31,038 bases of DNA from Chloroflexota bacterium (GTDB taxonomy: Bacteria > Chloroflexota > Dehalococcoidia > Lucifugimonadales > Lucifugimonadaceae). Within the stretch, counting starts at the first letter, position 1; the number at the start of each line of letters is the position of its first letter. This document shows positions 8,690 to 17,236 of this stretch, in pieces. A program made the position numbers and the translations under genes. The stretch spans positions 1 to 31,038 of the forward strand of contig JAURLM010000290.1 in NCBI GenBank assembly GCA_030831265.1, given 5' to 3'. The notes beneath the pieces are model-generated. The model saw only the letters and a list, made by a program, of their open reading frames with translations. It was not told the origin of the DNA and ran no database searches.

Positions 8690-8935
8690 TCAGGAATCCT
8701 CTGTAGCAGCGGCCGCAGTGGCAGCTTGGCCTCTATTCATCAAATTGTCCAGTATGAATGTGCCTGGAAGCGTCCTGCCCTTGTAGTTGCCGCATTGCGG
8801 GCAAGCACGGTGAGGCCTGACAGCAATCTGGCGCGGGCATGGGCATACTGCGAGCGCTGGGAGCGCCATTGACTTGTGTGCACGGCGGTTACCGCGCTGA
8901 CGTCGGGTGTGTTTCTTTTTAGGTAGTGGAGTCAT
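8690..8935 (-). CDS. rpmF: 50S ribosomal protein L32 (zinc-binding form)
   Basis: L32 is a small component of the large ribosomal subunit. The protein has 81 residues. It starts with a basic segment (PLPKKKHTRRQRGNRRAHK) and then has a zinc knuckle with Cys31, Cys33, Cys45 and Cys48 (RACPQCGNYKGR). Most L32 proteins are about 55-65 residues; here an Ala-rich, uncharged-to-acidic tail of about 20 residues follows the conserved end. It sits directly after the DUF177 gene (26-base gap) and before fabD, the order seen in many bacteria. Confidence 0.95.
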   Translation of the reverse strand: MTPLPKKKHTRRQRGNRRAHKSMALPALAVCPCPRQIAVRPHRACPQCGNYKGRTLPGTFILDNLMNRGQAATAAAATEDS

Positions 8936-8961
8936 TCGATATATTCAGGCCGCTATGACGG

Positions 8962-9501
8962 CTAATTTAACGGGTTTGGTGTTCCAGCGCCCAATTGCGC
9001 AAGTGACTGCCAACGCGGGTCGATGGGAGTTTTATCACAACCACAAGTAGCCACATTCAGATCAACGAAACAAACAGGGCAGAGCCCGGCACAGTCCTTT
9101 TTGCAAAGCGGAGCAAATGGTACGGCCACGGACAGGGACTGCGCCACGGCATCAGTCATGTCCAGCATGTTCCGAGAATCCACAACGAGAGCTGGGTCAT
9201 ATTCGGCCTCTACAGGTGCAGGCCGTTCACTGACTAGGTCCCGATTTGTTGGCTGGAACTCCTCTTCGAACTCAGTTTCGATGTTCAATATGGCCGGGCG
9301 GAGGCATCGGCTACAGCTGTCTTCGACTATTGCCGTCAAGGATGCTGTGACCAACACGGTCCTGTCGGTCCTCATCAATCTGACCGGGCCGTTGACTTCG
9401 TAGAAGCGGTGGCGATCCGTAAAGACCTCACCGTGTTCGATCATCGTCTGCCTGAATGCACCATCGTGCCCTGTAAGCAGGCTGGCAACGTTAAAAATCA
9501 T
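8962..9501 (-). CDS. DUF177 (YceD-like) protein
   Basis: DUF177 proteins are coded next to rpmF in many bacteria and are linked in published work to large-subunit rRNA maturation. The protein has 179 residues from the ATG at 9501. I chose this start because GGAG lies 8 bases upstream and the length fits the family; a longer reading from 9657 would run into the preceding acyl-CoA dehydrogenase gene. It has a CSRC pair (Cys63, Cys66) and a C-terminal cysteine cluster (Cys133, 137, 141, 144, 153, 155), suggesting bound metal. An acidic EFEEEF stretch lies between. A promoter-like sequence sits just upstream, so it may be the first gene of the rpmF-fabD-nusB-acpP operon. Confidence 0.9.
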   Translation of the reverse strand: MIFNVASLLTGHDGAFRQTMIEHGEVFTDRHRFYEVNGPVRLMRTDRTVLVTASLTAIVEDSCSRCLRPAILNIETEFEEEFQPTNRDLVSERPAPVEAEYDPALVVDSRNMLDMTDAVAQSLSVAVPFAPLCKKDCAGLCPVCFVDLNVATCGCDKTPIDPRWQSLAQLGAGTPNPLN

Positions 9502-9560
9502 CTCACCGGTCTCCGTACGGGATGCAAATCCATCACGGTATGCAACTCGCACAAGAGATG

Positions 9561-9590
9561 AGTTTACGCCCGACGGTAAAGGTGCGTCAA
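9561..9590 (-). promoter_or_regulatory. Sigma70-type promoter candidate for DUF177-rpmF-fabD-nusB-acpP
   Basis: On the minus strand, a -35 TTGACG (9590-9585) and a -10 TAAACT (9566-9561) are separated by 18 bases. This gives an untranslated leader of about 50 bases before the ATG at 9501. The matches to consensus are 5/6 and 4/6. It lies in the 139-base gap after the acyl-CoA dehydrogenase gene, a sensible place to start the operon. Confidence 0.45.
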
Positions 9591-9640
9591 CGGAATTGCT
9601 GGCGCGTGATGAGCGGAGCGTCACATATGTATGGCACAAG

Positions 9641-10792
9641 CTACTCGGGCATTTCACCCAGGATGTCTCGACTTATGACCAGCCGCTGAATCTCAGAAGT
9701 GCCTTCGTAGATTTCGGTCACTCGTTGATCGCGGTAGATCCGTTCCACTACGCTGGGTTTGAAATAGCCGACTCCACCGTGAATCTGCACGGCCTTGCTG
9801 GCGATGCGCCCAGCAGCCTCGGAGGCGTAGAGCTTGGCCATTGCTGATTCCTTGCCATAAGGAAGTCCCGCGTCGTGCAGGCTGGCGGCACGGAACGTTA
9901 GTAGTCTTGCCGCATCGAGTTCGGTAGCCATGTCCGCAAGCATGAACTGGATCGCCTGCTTTTTCCCGATGACCGACCCGAACGCTTTTCGCTGTCGCGC
10001 GTAGTCCACTGCAGCGTCCAGCGCTCCGCGGGCGAGGCCGAGGCACTGTGCGGCGATCATGATCCGAGATGAGTCCAGTATCTTGAGAGCGATCTTGTAT
10101 CCGTCGCCGGGTTTGCCGAGCAGGTTTTCTTTTGAGACACGGCAATTATTGAAGACGAGTTCAGCGGTTTCGCAGCCGCGCATTCCCATTTTGCCGTGTT
10201 GTGGATTGATGGTGAATCCGGGAGTGCCGCGCTCCACAACGATGGTCGAAATGCCGCGGTAACCTGCCGAACGGTCCTGCGTGACAAAAACGCTGAAGAT
10301 ATCTGCCGCTCCCGCGTTGGTGCAGAACAGTTTTGTGCCATTGAGTATGTAGTGATCACCATCTTCGGTGATGGTCGTTGTGAGTCCGAGCGCGTCAGAG
10401 CCGGTTTGTGGTTCGGTGAGTGCGAACGCAGCGATCTTTTCTCCCGAGGCAAGCGGTGGCAGCCAGCGGTCTTTTTGTTCAGTAGAACCGAACTGGTTGA
10501 TGGTCTGGGAACCGAGAGAGACATGGGTCACCAGGATGGTGCTGGTGGAGCCACAGGCTGCGCCAACCTCTTCGACGACCGTCATCATGTCCCGGTAGTC
10601 TCCCCCGGATCCACCGTGTGCCTCGTCGATGGTCAACCCCGTCAACCCCAGTTCTGCAAGTCCCTTGAACTGCTGTCGCGGGAACTGTTCACTTTCATCA
10701 ACCTCAGCAGCTCGTGGGGCAAGCTCTTTGGCTGCGAATTCGCGCACAGTCGCTGCCAGCATCTCTTGCTGTTCGGAATAGAGTGGGCGCAC
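9641..10792 (-). CDS. Acyl-CoA dehydrogenase
   Basis: This is a flavin (FAD) enzyme that oxidises an acyl-CoA to the trans-2-enoyl-CoA and passes electrons to electron-transfer flavoprotein. The protein has 383 residues, the standard length. The N-terminal helical domain covers about 1-115, the central beta domain has AFALTEPQTGSDA and LNGTKLFCTNA, and the C-terminal domain includes QIHGGVGYFKPSVVERIYRD. The probable catalytic base is Glu363 in IYEGTSEIQR, the position typical of short/medium-chain enzymes. The substrate cannot be read from sequence. The GTG start at 10792 has AGGAG 7 bases upstream. An inverted repeat upstream could bind a regulator. Confidence 0.95.
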   Translation of the reverse strand: MRPLYSEQQEMLAATVREFAAKELAPRAAEVDESEQFPRQQFKGLAELGLTGLTIDEAHGGSGGDYRDMMTVVEEVGAACGSTSTILVTHVSLGSQTINQFGSTEQKDRWLPPLASGEKIAAFALTEPQTGSDALGLTTTITEDGDHYILNGTKLFCTNAGAADIFSVFVTQDRSAGYRGISTIVVERGTPGFTINPQHGKMGMRGCETAELVFNNCRVSKENLLGKPGDGYKIALKILDSSRIMIAAQCLGLARGALDAAVDYARQRKAFGSVIGKKQAIQFMLADMATELDAARLLTFRAASLHDAGLPYGKESAMAKLYASEAAGRIASKAVQIHGGVGYFKPSVVERIYRDQRVTEIYEGTSEIQRLVISRDILGEMPE

Positions 10793-10831
10793 GTGCGATC
10801 TCCTGTGGTGGCTCGGCGGTTTTTTTGAGGA

Positions 10832-10849
10832 TATGTCAATGTAGACATA
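10832..10849. promoter_or_regulatory. Inverted repeat, possible operator upstream of acyl-CoA dehydrogenase
   Basis: The palindrome is TATGTC-N6-GACATA with perfect 6-bp arms (10832-10837 and 10844-10849). It lies 40 bases before the GTG start of the acyl-CoA dehydrogenase gene, in the divergent region with ruvC. On the minus strand TTGACA forms part of the same element, so a bound repressor would cover a -35-like sequence. The regulator is unknown. Confidence 0.4.
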
Positions 10850-10899
10850 CCGGGTGTGTACTGCAAACCACTCCCGGTGTATTCAGCCGACATATTCGG

Positions 10900-10929
10900 T
10901 TGGAGGTCCACCGCGGGGAAGGCTAGAAT
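10900..10929 (+). promoter_or_regulatory. Promoter candidate for ruvC-ruvA-ruvB
   Basis: A -35 TTGGAG (10900-10905) is followed after 18 bases by a -10 TAGAAT (10924-10929). Transcription would start near 10936 and leave a leader of about 37 bases that includes the AGGGGAG ribosome-binding site of ruvC. The same CTAGAAT string also occurs upstream of the trigger factor and the A-type carrier genes. Confidence 0.45.
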
Positions 10930-10972
10930 CACAGGGTCGCCGTTCGGCGCCATTCCTGCACCAGGGGAGCAC

Positions 10973-11479
10973 ATGCGAATACTCGGAGTTGACCCGGGTC
11001 TGATCAACACCGGTTACGGAGTTATTGATACTGACGGTAACCGAACAGCGGTTGTCGAAGGTGGCGTTGTGCGAACCGCTTCCAAGTCTCCCCTGGCGGA
11101 ACGGTTGCACGCCATATACTCATCACTTGTAGAGGTAATTGGAGAACTCCAGCCCGAAGTGATGGCTATAGAGGACCTGCACTCACACCCACGATTCGCG
11201 AAGACTGCAATCATGATGGGCCATGCACGCGGGGTGGTTGTCCTGGCTGCCGGTGCTGCGGGCATCCCGGTGTTTGACTACCAGCCGAACCGTGCGAAAA
11301 GCATTGTGACCGGTGCCGGCCATGCTGGAAAAGATCAGGTGATGCGAGCCGTGGCGACACACCTTGGGGATGACGAAGTGGCGTCGAACGAGCACGTTGC
11401 TGATGCGTTTGCCATTGCGATCTGTCACGCCATAATGTCATCCAGTTCTGCGGTGGCCGCTGTGGCAAAGGCTCGATGA
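10973..11479 (+). CDS. ruvC: Holliday junction endonuclease RuvC
   Basis: RuvC is a dimeric nuclease that cuts Holliday junctions symmetrically at the end of recombination. The protein has 168 residues, the usual length. The acidic active site is visible: Asp7 in GVDPG, Glu67 in AIEDLH, and His141 with Asp144 in EHVADAFAIA. Some family members (for example from Thermus) have His rather than Asp at the third position, as here. The ATG at 10973 has AGGGGAG 3 bases upstream and gives the standard MRILGVDPG start; open frame upstream of it is non-coding. It is first in a ruvC-ruvA-ruvB cluster. Confidence 0.96.
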   Translation: MRILGVDPGLINTGYGVIDTDGNRTAVVEGGVVRTASKSPLAERLHAIYSSLVEVIGELQPEVMAIEDLHSHPRFAKTAIMMGHARGVVVLAAGAAGIPVFDYQPNRAKSIVTGAGHAGKDQVMRAVATHLGDDEVASNEHVADAFAIAICHAIMSSSSAVAAVAKAR

Positions 11480-11549
11480 ACCGCTCAGAATACCCTGGGC
11501 GCGCGGGTTCACTGATTTCATACGGTAATTGATGATTGGACTGACCTGA

Positions 11550-12221
11550 TTGATCTCCTATATCAAGGGAACGATCCACCGGCTGGAGCGCGAACCTGCG
11601 TCTGCCATCGTGCTGATTGGCGGCATAGGGTACGAAGTGCAGCTTCCGGCCTACGTATACAACTCCATCACTGGTCGCGGTCTTGGTGTTGGCTCTGATA
11701 TTGAATTCGAGTTGTATTACCACGTCACTGAGCGACAGCCGCGGCCGCACCTGGTCGGGTTCTTGCATGAGAGTGAAAAGCGGTTTTTTGAGCAGTTGAT
11801 ACAGGTTGAAGGCATTGGTCCTGCCAAGGCTGCCGCTGCGCTGGTTTTCCCTGTTTCCACCATTGCTGCCGCCATAGAAAATGGCGATACGGGCCTGCTG
11901 AACCAGCTTCCCGGTATCGGTGCTCGTGCTGCACAGAAGATCATCGCAACACTGCAGGGTAAAGTTGCGTCCACGGCACTGCTTCGCGACGAGCGAGTTT
12001 CGGGTAGTGGGAGTTCGAATGGAGCGACGCCTGTCACCAGTATGCAGGTCGAGGTTGTCGATGCGCTGGTCGCACTGGGTTACAGGCCAGCGGAGGCCCG
12101 TGACCAGGTAGATGCAGCGGTGCGGCGCAACCCGGATGCAGCGGAAGATTCACAGGCCTTGATGCGCGAAGTGTTCAGGGCGCAGGCAGCCACGCGCGCA
12201 GCATTTTCGGCAGGAGAGTAA
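11550..12221 (+). CDS. ruvA: Holliday junction branch migration protein RuvA
   Basis: RuvA tetramers bind the four-way junction and load the RuvB motors. The protein has 223 residues, slightly longer than many. The N-terminal OB fold starts with MISYIKGTIHRLE, which fixes the TTG at 11550 as the start; an in-frame TGA lies directly before it. Two helix-hairpin-helix motifs follow: IQVEGIGPAKAAAALV (about residues 87-102) and LPGIGARAAQKIIATL (about 119-134). The C-terminal RuvB-binding domain (about 165-213, with DALVALGY) is separated by a Gly/Ser linker. It ends 6 bases before ruvB, whose ribosome-binding site lies inside the end of ruvA. Confidence 0.96.
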   Translation: MISYIKGTIHRLEREPASAIVLIGGIGYEVQLPAYVYNSITGRGLGVGSDIEFELYYHVTERQPRPHLVGFLHESEKRFFEQLIQVEGIGPAKAAAALVFPVSTIAAAIENGDTGLLNQLPGIGARAAQKIIATLQGKVASTALLRDERVSGSGSSNGATPVTSMQVEVVDALVALGYRPAEARDQVDAAVRRNPDAAEDSQALMREVFRAQAATRAAFSAGE

Positions 12222-12227
12222 TTTACC

Positions 12228-13379
12228 GTGGCGAAAACCGGCCGAGAGAAAATTGTTGGCGGCAGTGCTGATAAGCCCGCAACGAAGACTCCGCGGTCCA
12301 AGAAGGTTGACGCCGCTCCACCAACCGTATCTCCTGAAGTCGAGCGCTCATCGGCAATCAACCCGGCGCGCACATCTGACGATGACCGACTGGGTAATGC
12401 TCTGCGGCCACGCCGCTTTGACGAATACGTAGGCCAGAACTTTGTTGTTGACAGCATCTCGGTCGCCGTAAGTGCTGCCAGCCGCCGCGGTGAAGCTATC
12501 GACCATGTCCTACTGCATGGCCCGCCGGGGCTTGGCAAAACGACGATAGCCCACATCATCGCTAAGGAGATGGACTCTCGGCTTGTGCACACTTCAGGCC
12601 CTGCGATGGAGCGTCCGGCTGACGTTGTCGGGATACTGTCCAATCTCGGTGAGCGAGACGTGCTGTTTATTGATGAAATTCACCGGCTTTCCAGTGCCGT
12701 GGAGGAGTACCTCTATTCGGCCATGGAGGACTTCCGAGTAGATTTCACCACGGGGCAAGGTGCTTTTGCCAAGACGATCAACCTGCCATTGCAGCCGTTC
12801 ACGCTGATCGGATCGACAACGCGGGTGGGCATGCTGAGCGCACCACTCCGTGACAGGTTCGGGCTGGTTTATCACCTCGACTACTACACGGACGAGCAAC
12901 TTGCTCAAGTTGTGTTGCGATCATCCCGTATTCTTGGGGTCGATATCACGGAGACTGGGGCAGCGGAGATAGCGAGACGCTCACGCGGTACTCCACGCAT
13001 AGCCAACCGACTTCTGCGCCGGGTGCGCGACTTCGCCGAGGTGAAGCACGATGGTGCCATAACTGAGGAGATATCTCGCCAGGCGCTCAAGCTCGAAGGT
13101 GTCGACAGGTTAGGACTGGACAGGCTGGACAGGCTGTATCTTGAGACCCTCGCCCGAAACTACAACGGTGGCCCTGCTGGTGTGAACGCGCTTGCGGCCA
13201 CACTGAACGAGGAGCAGCAGACGCTTGAGGATGTTGTCGAGCCGTATTTGCTGAAAATAGGCTTCATCCTTCGGACAACGCAGGGGCGCAAGACCACAGT
13301 TGCCGGTGCTAAGCATGCCGGTGTTGAACTGCCGGGACTCGATTCCGAGAGCGGCCCACAACAGACGCGGTTTCTCTAG
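12228..13379 (+). CDS. ruvB: Holliday junction branch migration helicase RuvB
   Basis: RuvB is an AAA+ hexameric motor that drives branch migration with RuvA. The protein has 383 residues. Walker A GPPGLGKT is at 98-105, Walker B with DEIH at 149-152, GPAMERPAD is in between, sensor 1 is in LIGSTTRVG, and the arginine finger is in APLRDRFG. The C-terminal winged helix includes VEPYLLKIGFILRTTQGR. About 50 residues of charged, low-complexity sequence precede the normal family start. The GTG start at 12228 has GGAGAG 9-10 bases upstream, so this extension is probably translated. It is last in the ruvCAB cluster and converges on the ABC exporter genes 29 bases away. Confidence 0.96.
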   Translation: MAKTGREKIVGGSADKPATKTPRSKKVDAAPPTVSPEVERSSAINPARTSDDDRLGNALRPRRFDEYVGQNFVVDSISVAVSAASRRGEAIDHVLLHGPPGLGKTTIAHIIAKEMDSRLVHTSGPAMERPADVVGILSNLGERDVLFIDEIHRLSSAVEEYLYSAMEDFRVDFTTGQGAFAKTINLPLQPFTLIGSTTRVGMLSAPLRDRFGLVYHLDYYTDEQLAQVVLRSSRILGVDITETGAAEIARRSRGTPRIANRLLRRVRDFAEVKHDGAITEEISRQALKLEGVDRLGLDRLDRLYLETLARNYNGGPAGVNALAATLNEEQQTLEDVVEPYLLKIGFILRTTQGRKTTVAGAKHAGVELPGLDSESGPQQTRFL

Positions 13380-13408
13380 CTGCGTGCAGGTTCCCTGGAT
13401 GACCCGGT

Positions 13409-15310
13409 CTAGGTGGAGGTTTCGTTTCCCTGCCGGATTGCTGACTGGATCAGTTCGTCAGGAATGTCGTCGAATGACGCGTAGTTCATCGAGTACAACC
13501 TTGCGTACAGTCCGCCCAGCGCCATCAGCTGGTTGTGGTTGCCTTCCTCGATGATCTTGCCGTCCTGCAACACGATGATCCTGTCTGCACCTCTGATAGT
13601 GGCAAGCCGGTGGGCGATAACCATGCCGGTTCTGCCCTGGAGTAATCGAGCCAGGGCCTGCTGAATCAGCATCTCCGTGTAGCTGTCGATGTTTGCTGTT
13701 GCCTCGTCCAGCACCAGGATCTTGGCATCGGCAACGATTGCGCGAGCGAAGCTGATCAGCTGGCGTTGGCCCAGTGAAAGGTTGCCACCGCGTTGCTCCA
13801 GTGACGTTTCGTAACCATCCGGCAATCGCATGATGAACTCATGCGCTCCCACTGCGCGAGCTGCTTCCACTACATCTTCACGGGATGCTTCTTCTTTCCG
13901 GTAGCGGATGTTTTCAAGAATCGTGCCCGAAAACAGGTATGGCTCTTGCAGAACCATAGCTATCTGGTGGCCGAGAGATTCTTGCGTCACGTCACGAACA
14001 TCGTGCCCGCCGATTAACACCTGGCCCTCCCACACGTCATAGAAGCGGTGAACCAGCGACATTGTCGTGGACTTGCCGGAACCAGTTGGGCCGACAAGTG
14101 CAACCGTCTCGCCGGGGTTCACTCGGAAGCTGACATCTTGCAGGACCGGCTGGTTTCTGTTGTATCCGAACGTGACGTTTTTGAACTCGACCGAACCGTC
14201 GATGTTTTCCAGCGGCAATGCGTCGGGCTTGTCTTCAACATCAAAGGGAACATCCAGCACTTCGAAGATGCGCTGGCCGGATGCCATTGCGCGCTGCATG
14301 ACTGAATATTGCATCGTCAAGGCGCGGATCGGGTCGAAGAAACGCTGGACATACAGGACGAACAACACCATCACACCAACGTCCAGCGTGCGATCCAGCA
14401 CGAAGTTACCACCGATCAGAATGATGATGGCCATGGCGATGCCGGTGAGGGTGTCGACGGTGGGGATCATGATCTGGCCGTAACGCGTTCCCTTTAGCTG
14501 TGCTTTCAGGTTCGCATCGACTTTTTCTTCGAACAACGAAGCATTGACTTCCTCACGGCTCATGCTTTGCACGGTGCGGACGCCGTTTATTCCTTCGGCA
14601 AGTGCTCCGTTCAGGCGGGAACTGCTCTCGCGTGCTCCCATGAACGCATTGCGCGCCCTCGGCAGCCACACAATTCGTATTAGTAGCAATACCGGTACCA
14701 CCGACATGGTTAACAGGCCAAGCCGCCAGTCAACGGCAACCAGAACGATTGCAATACCGGTGATGAGCACGAAGTCACCGATGGCGAACACAGACGTCTC
14801 CAGGAATTCCTGGAGTGCTGCAACGTCACCCTGGAGGCGGGACATCAATCTTCCAACTTCGGTGCGGTCCATGAACCCAAGGGAAACATGCTGGAGGTGC
14901 GAATACATCGCTTCTCGGAGGTCGAACAGCACACGCTCTGCTACTCGGCCGACGATGATTTCCTGCAGGAAGTTGGCCAGGTAGTTCAGAACGACGACAG
15001 CCGCAAGGACAATCACCGCTATTTCAAGGAGTGACTTGTCAGTGGCGTTGTACTTGAGGCCGTTGTCAATGGCATACCGAATTGCGATTGGCACGGCCAA
15101 CTGCGTACCGGTGAATACCAGCACCGCGGCAACAGCGGCTACCAGCAGCAGGCGGTAGGGACGCAGGTACCCGCTGAAACGTCGCATCACATGGCCGTTA
15201 AAGGCCTTGCCGAACATCTCTTCGTCGCGCTCAACCTGTGAGCCAACCACTGCATGCGGCGGGCGCTGGCGGCCACGCTGGGGTGACGAATATTCGCTAG
15301 GCGTCGCCAT
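13409..15310 (-). CDS. ABC exporter half-transporter, subunit with catalytic Walker B
   Basis: This is a membrane-spanning ABC export half-transporter; substrate unknown (drug/lipid exporter family). With the ATG at 15310 the protein has 633 residues. Six hydrophobic segments lie in about 50-320, then a nucleotide-binding domain. Walker A GPTGSGKS is at about 407-414, the signature is LSLGQ (511-515) instead of LSGGQ, Walker B is LVLDEAT with catalytic Glu536, and the H-loop His is at 567. I prefer the ATG at 15310, with GGGAG 5 bases upstream, to a GTG two codons earlier. It overlaps the upstream exporter gene by 14 bases. The degenerate signature pairs with the degenerate Walker B of that partner, as in heterodimeric exporters of the TM287/288 type. 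Confidence 0.93.
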   Translation of the reverse strand: MATPSEYSSPQRGRQRPPHAVVGSQVERDEEMFGKAFNGHVMRRFSGYLRPYRLLLVAAVAAVLVFTGTQLAVPIAIRYAIDNGLKYNATDKSLLEIAVIVLAAVVVLNYLANFLQEIIVGRVAERVLFDLREAMYSHLQHVSLGFMDRTEVGRLMSRLQGDVAALQEFLETSVFAIGDFVLITGIAIVLVAVDWRLGLLTMSVVPVLLLIRIVWLPRARNAFMGARESSSRLNGALAEGINGVRTVQSMSREEVNASLFEEKVDANLKAQLKGTRYGQIMIPTVDTLTGIAMAIIILIGGNFVLDRTLDVGVMVLFVLYVQRFFDPIRALTMQYSVMQRAMASGQRIFEVLDVPFDVEDKPDALPLENIDGSVEFKNVTFGYNRNQPVLQDVSFRVNPGETVALVGPTGSGKSTTMSLVHRFYDVWEGQVLIGGHDVRDVTQESLGHQIAMVLQEPYLFSGTILENIRYRKEEASREDVVEAARAVGAHEFIMRLPDGYETSLEQRGGNLSLGQRQLISFARAIVADAKILVLDEATANIDSYTEMLIQQALARLLQGRTGMVIAHRLATIRGADRIIVLQDGKIIEEGNHNQLMALGGLYARLYSMNYASFDDIPDELIQSAIRQGNETST

Positions 15311-17192
15311 TGTCACTCCCTGGGTCTGCTGCCGGGTTGTTTACATGGTCGATTGCGTCGTCTCCGGGCCTGATCTGCAATTCGTAGAGGTCGTGATACT
15401 GTCCGCCTCGCGCTATCAGCTCTTCATGCGATCCGCGTTCGGCAATTGTCCCCTTGTCCAGGAACAGGATTTCGTTGGCGTGCATCAATGAACTCAGGCG
15501 ATGGGAGATGATGATTACGGCTCGTTCGCTGGTGATCTCTTTCAATGCAGCACGGATCCGCTGTTCAGTTGCCGCGTCAATGGCCGCCGTCGAATCATCA
15601 AAGATGATCAACTTTGGCTTGAGCAGCAGGCTGCGGGCGATCGACAGGCGTTGACGCTGGCCACCGGATAGCGAAACCCCGCGCTCCCCAACAAGAGTGT
15701 CGTACTGTCGTGGCAATCGCCGTACCCAGTCGTGCAGCTGCGCCTGCGTTGTCGCCCGGTGGATAGTCTCGTTCTCTGCCCACGGATCACCGTATGCGAT
15801 GTTGTTCTCGATAGACGAGGTGAACATAAAGGTGTCCTGCTGAACCACGCCGACGATGTGCCGGAGTGACTCAAGTTGGACATCACGAATATCCTGGCCA
15901 TCAATGGTTATACGGCCGCTTGTTACATCGTAAAAACGAGGTACGAGGTGGGCGAGCGTTGACTTGCCACTTCCTGGCGGTCCAACTATTCCAATGGTGT
16001 GGCCGGGTTTCGCTTCGAATGAAATGTTGCGCAGAACCTGCTCGTCTCCGAACTCATCCATGAAAGCAAAGCTGACATTTTCGAACCGGAGAACACCTTC
16101 GGTTATTTCCACCGGCTGCGCACCCGGTTTGTCCTTGATTGCAGGATCAAGGTCAAGGATTTCGAAAAGCCGAGTCCCGGATGTCTGCGCCCGCGCAAAC
16201 CCGTTCACCATCATGCCTAGCTGCCGTACAGGCATCTGGAGGATGAACATGAAGGCAAGGAACTGTGCCAGTTCACCGACAGTCAGGTTGCCGTCGATCA
16301 CCTTGAGTCCACCGATCCACAGGACAACCGTGACGGTGATGAGGAACGTGAAGGTCATGAACGTTGTGTTCCTGACACGAATCCCGATCAAGTTGTTGGC
16401 CAGGGATAAAGCTGAGTCAGATATTTTGTGGAACTTGCGCATCTCGTAGTCCTGCGCTGCGAAGGCGCGAACCACTCGTATGCCAGCAAGATTCTCATCC
16501 ATTACGCGGGTGAGAATAGACAAACGCTCCTGAAGTTCCGTCCAGCCTCTCCTGAGTTTCAATCGAGCGGCGATCGCCCTCCATGCCACTATCGGTACGA
16601 AGCTGAGGCTGATGAAACCGAGTACAACGTCGGTTGAAAGCATCAGGTACATTCCGCCGCCAATCAATATCGCAAGAAGGAATACCCGAAGCAGCGCTGT
16701 GTTGACGAAAAGCCTGACGCCTTCGATGTCGAGCATGCCTCGGGTCATCAAGTCGCCCGTGTGAACATGGTTGTGGTAGCTGTAACTCATGCGCTGCAGC
16801 TTGCGGTAATAGGCCATCCTCAACTCGTAGCCCATATGCTGCCCAATGGATTCACCGAGGTAGTTATGGGCCATGGTGAAGGACCCGCGAAGGACACTGG
16901 CTCCAAACAGGATCAGTGCCGCCTTGAGCAGCGCTGCCTGTGCCTTACCTTTGTCCGGGGTAGCTCCATCCAGGAAGTAAAGCGCGTCGTCGATAGCGCC
17001 TCCCAGCAGGCGGGGGATCCACAGGGTGAAAGCTGTTCCGATGATTATGGTGATCAGCGCAAGGGCCATGCGCGAGCGGTAGCGGAGGGCCATCGCCGTG
17101 ATACGTACAACCGTGGTGTGACGCGGCTTGGTTCCCCCAGTGGCTTTAGACCCAGGGGTAGTGGTGGTTATCTGTGGGCTGGACGTCGTCAC
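15297..17192 (-). CDS. ABC exporter half-transporter, subunit with degenerate Walker B
   Basis: This is the partner of the next gene in a probable heterodimeric ABC exporter; substrate unknown. The protein has 631 residues. A polar Thr/Ser-rich N-terminus of about 30 residues precedes six membrane segments (about 40-320). In the nucleotide-binding domain, Walker A is GPPGSGKS (404-411), the signature is canonical LSGGQ (508-512) and the H-loop His is at 564. The Walker B reads LIIFDDST, so the catalytic Glu is replaced by Asp533. Such a substitution marks the non-hydrolysing site of heterodimeric exporters. The start is GTG at 17192 with an AGGT close upstream; a shorter reading is possible. 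The C-terminal 20 residues are acidic. Confidence 0.92.
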   Translation of the reverse strand: MTTSSPQITTTTPGSKATGGTKPRHTTVVRITAMALRYRSRMALALITIIIGTAFTLWIPRLLGGAIDDALYFLDGATPDKGKAQAALLKAALILFGASVLRGSFTMAHNYLGESIGQHMGYELRMAYYRKLQRMSYSYHNHVHTGDLMTRGMLDIEGVRLFVNTALLRVFLLAILIGGGMYLMLSTDVVLGFISLSFVPIVAWRAIAARLKLRRGWTELQERLSILTRVMDENLAGIRVVRAFAAQDYEMRKFHKISDSALSLANNLIGIRVRNTTFMTFTFLITVTVVLWIGGLKVIDGNLTVGELAQFLAFMFILQMPVRQLGMMVNGFARAQTSGTRLFEILDLDPAIKDKPGAQPVEITEGVLRFENVSFAFMDEFGDEQVLRNISFEAKPGHTIGIVGPPGSGKSTLAHLVPRFYDVTSGRITIDGQDIRDVQLESLRHIVGVVQQDTFMFTSSIENNIAYGDPWAENETIHRATTQAQLHDWVRRLPRQYDTLVGERGVSLSGGQRQRLSIARSLLLKPKLIIFDDSTAAIDAATEQRIRAALKEITSERAVIIISHRLSSLMHANEILFLDKGTIAERGSHEELIARGGQYHDLYELQIRPGDDAIDHVNNPAADPGSDNGDA

Positions 17193-17236
17193 ACACCTGC
17201 CATCGGCGAACGTTTCGTTCGCAACAACCAGTTACC

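Noticed and set aside
9502..9657. N-terminal extension of the DUF177 protein
   Set aside because: It would overlap the acyl-CoA dehydrogenase stop and cover the promoter; the internal ATG at 9501 has a good ribosome-binding site and gives family length.
10196..10828. 210-codon plus-strand frame opposite acyl-CoA dehydrogenase
   Set aside because: It is antisense to a conserved gene, and cysteine- and arginine-rich as in shadow frames.
10887..10899. CCGA-N5-TCGG palindrome upstream of ruvC, considered as an SOS/LexA box
   Set aside because: The arms are only 4 bp and it does not match the LexA sites I know.
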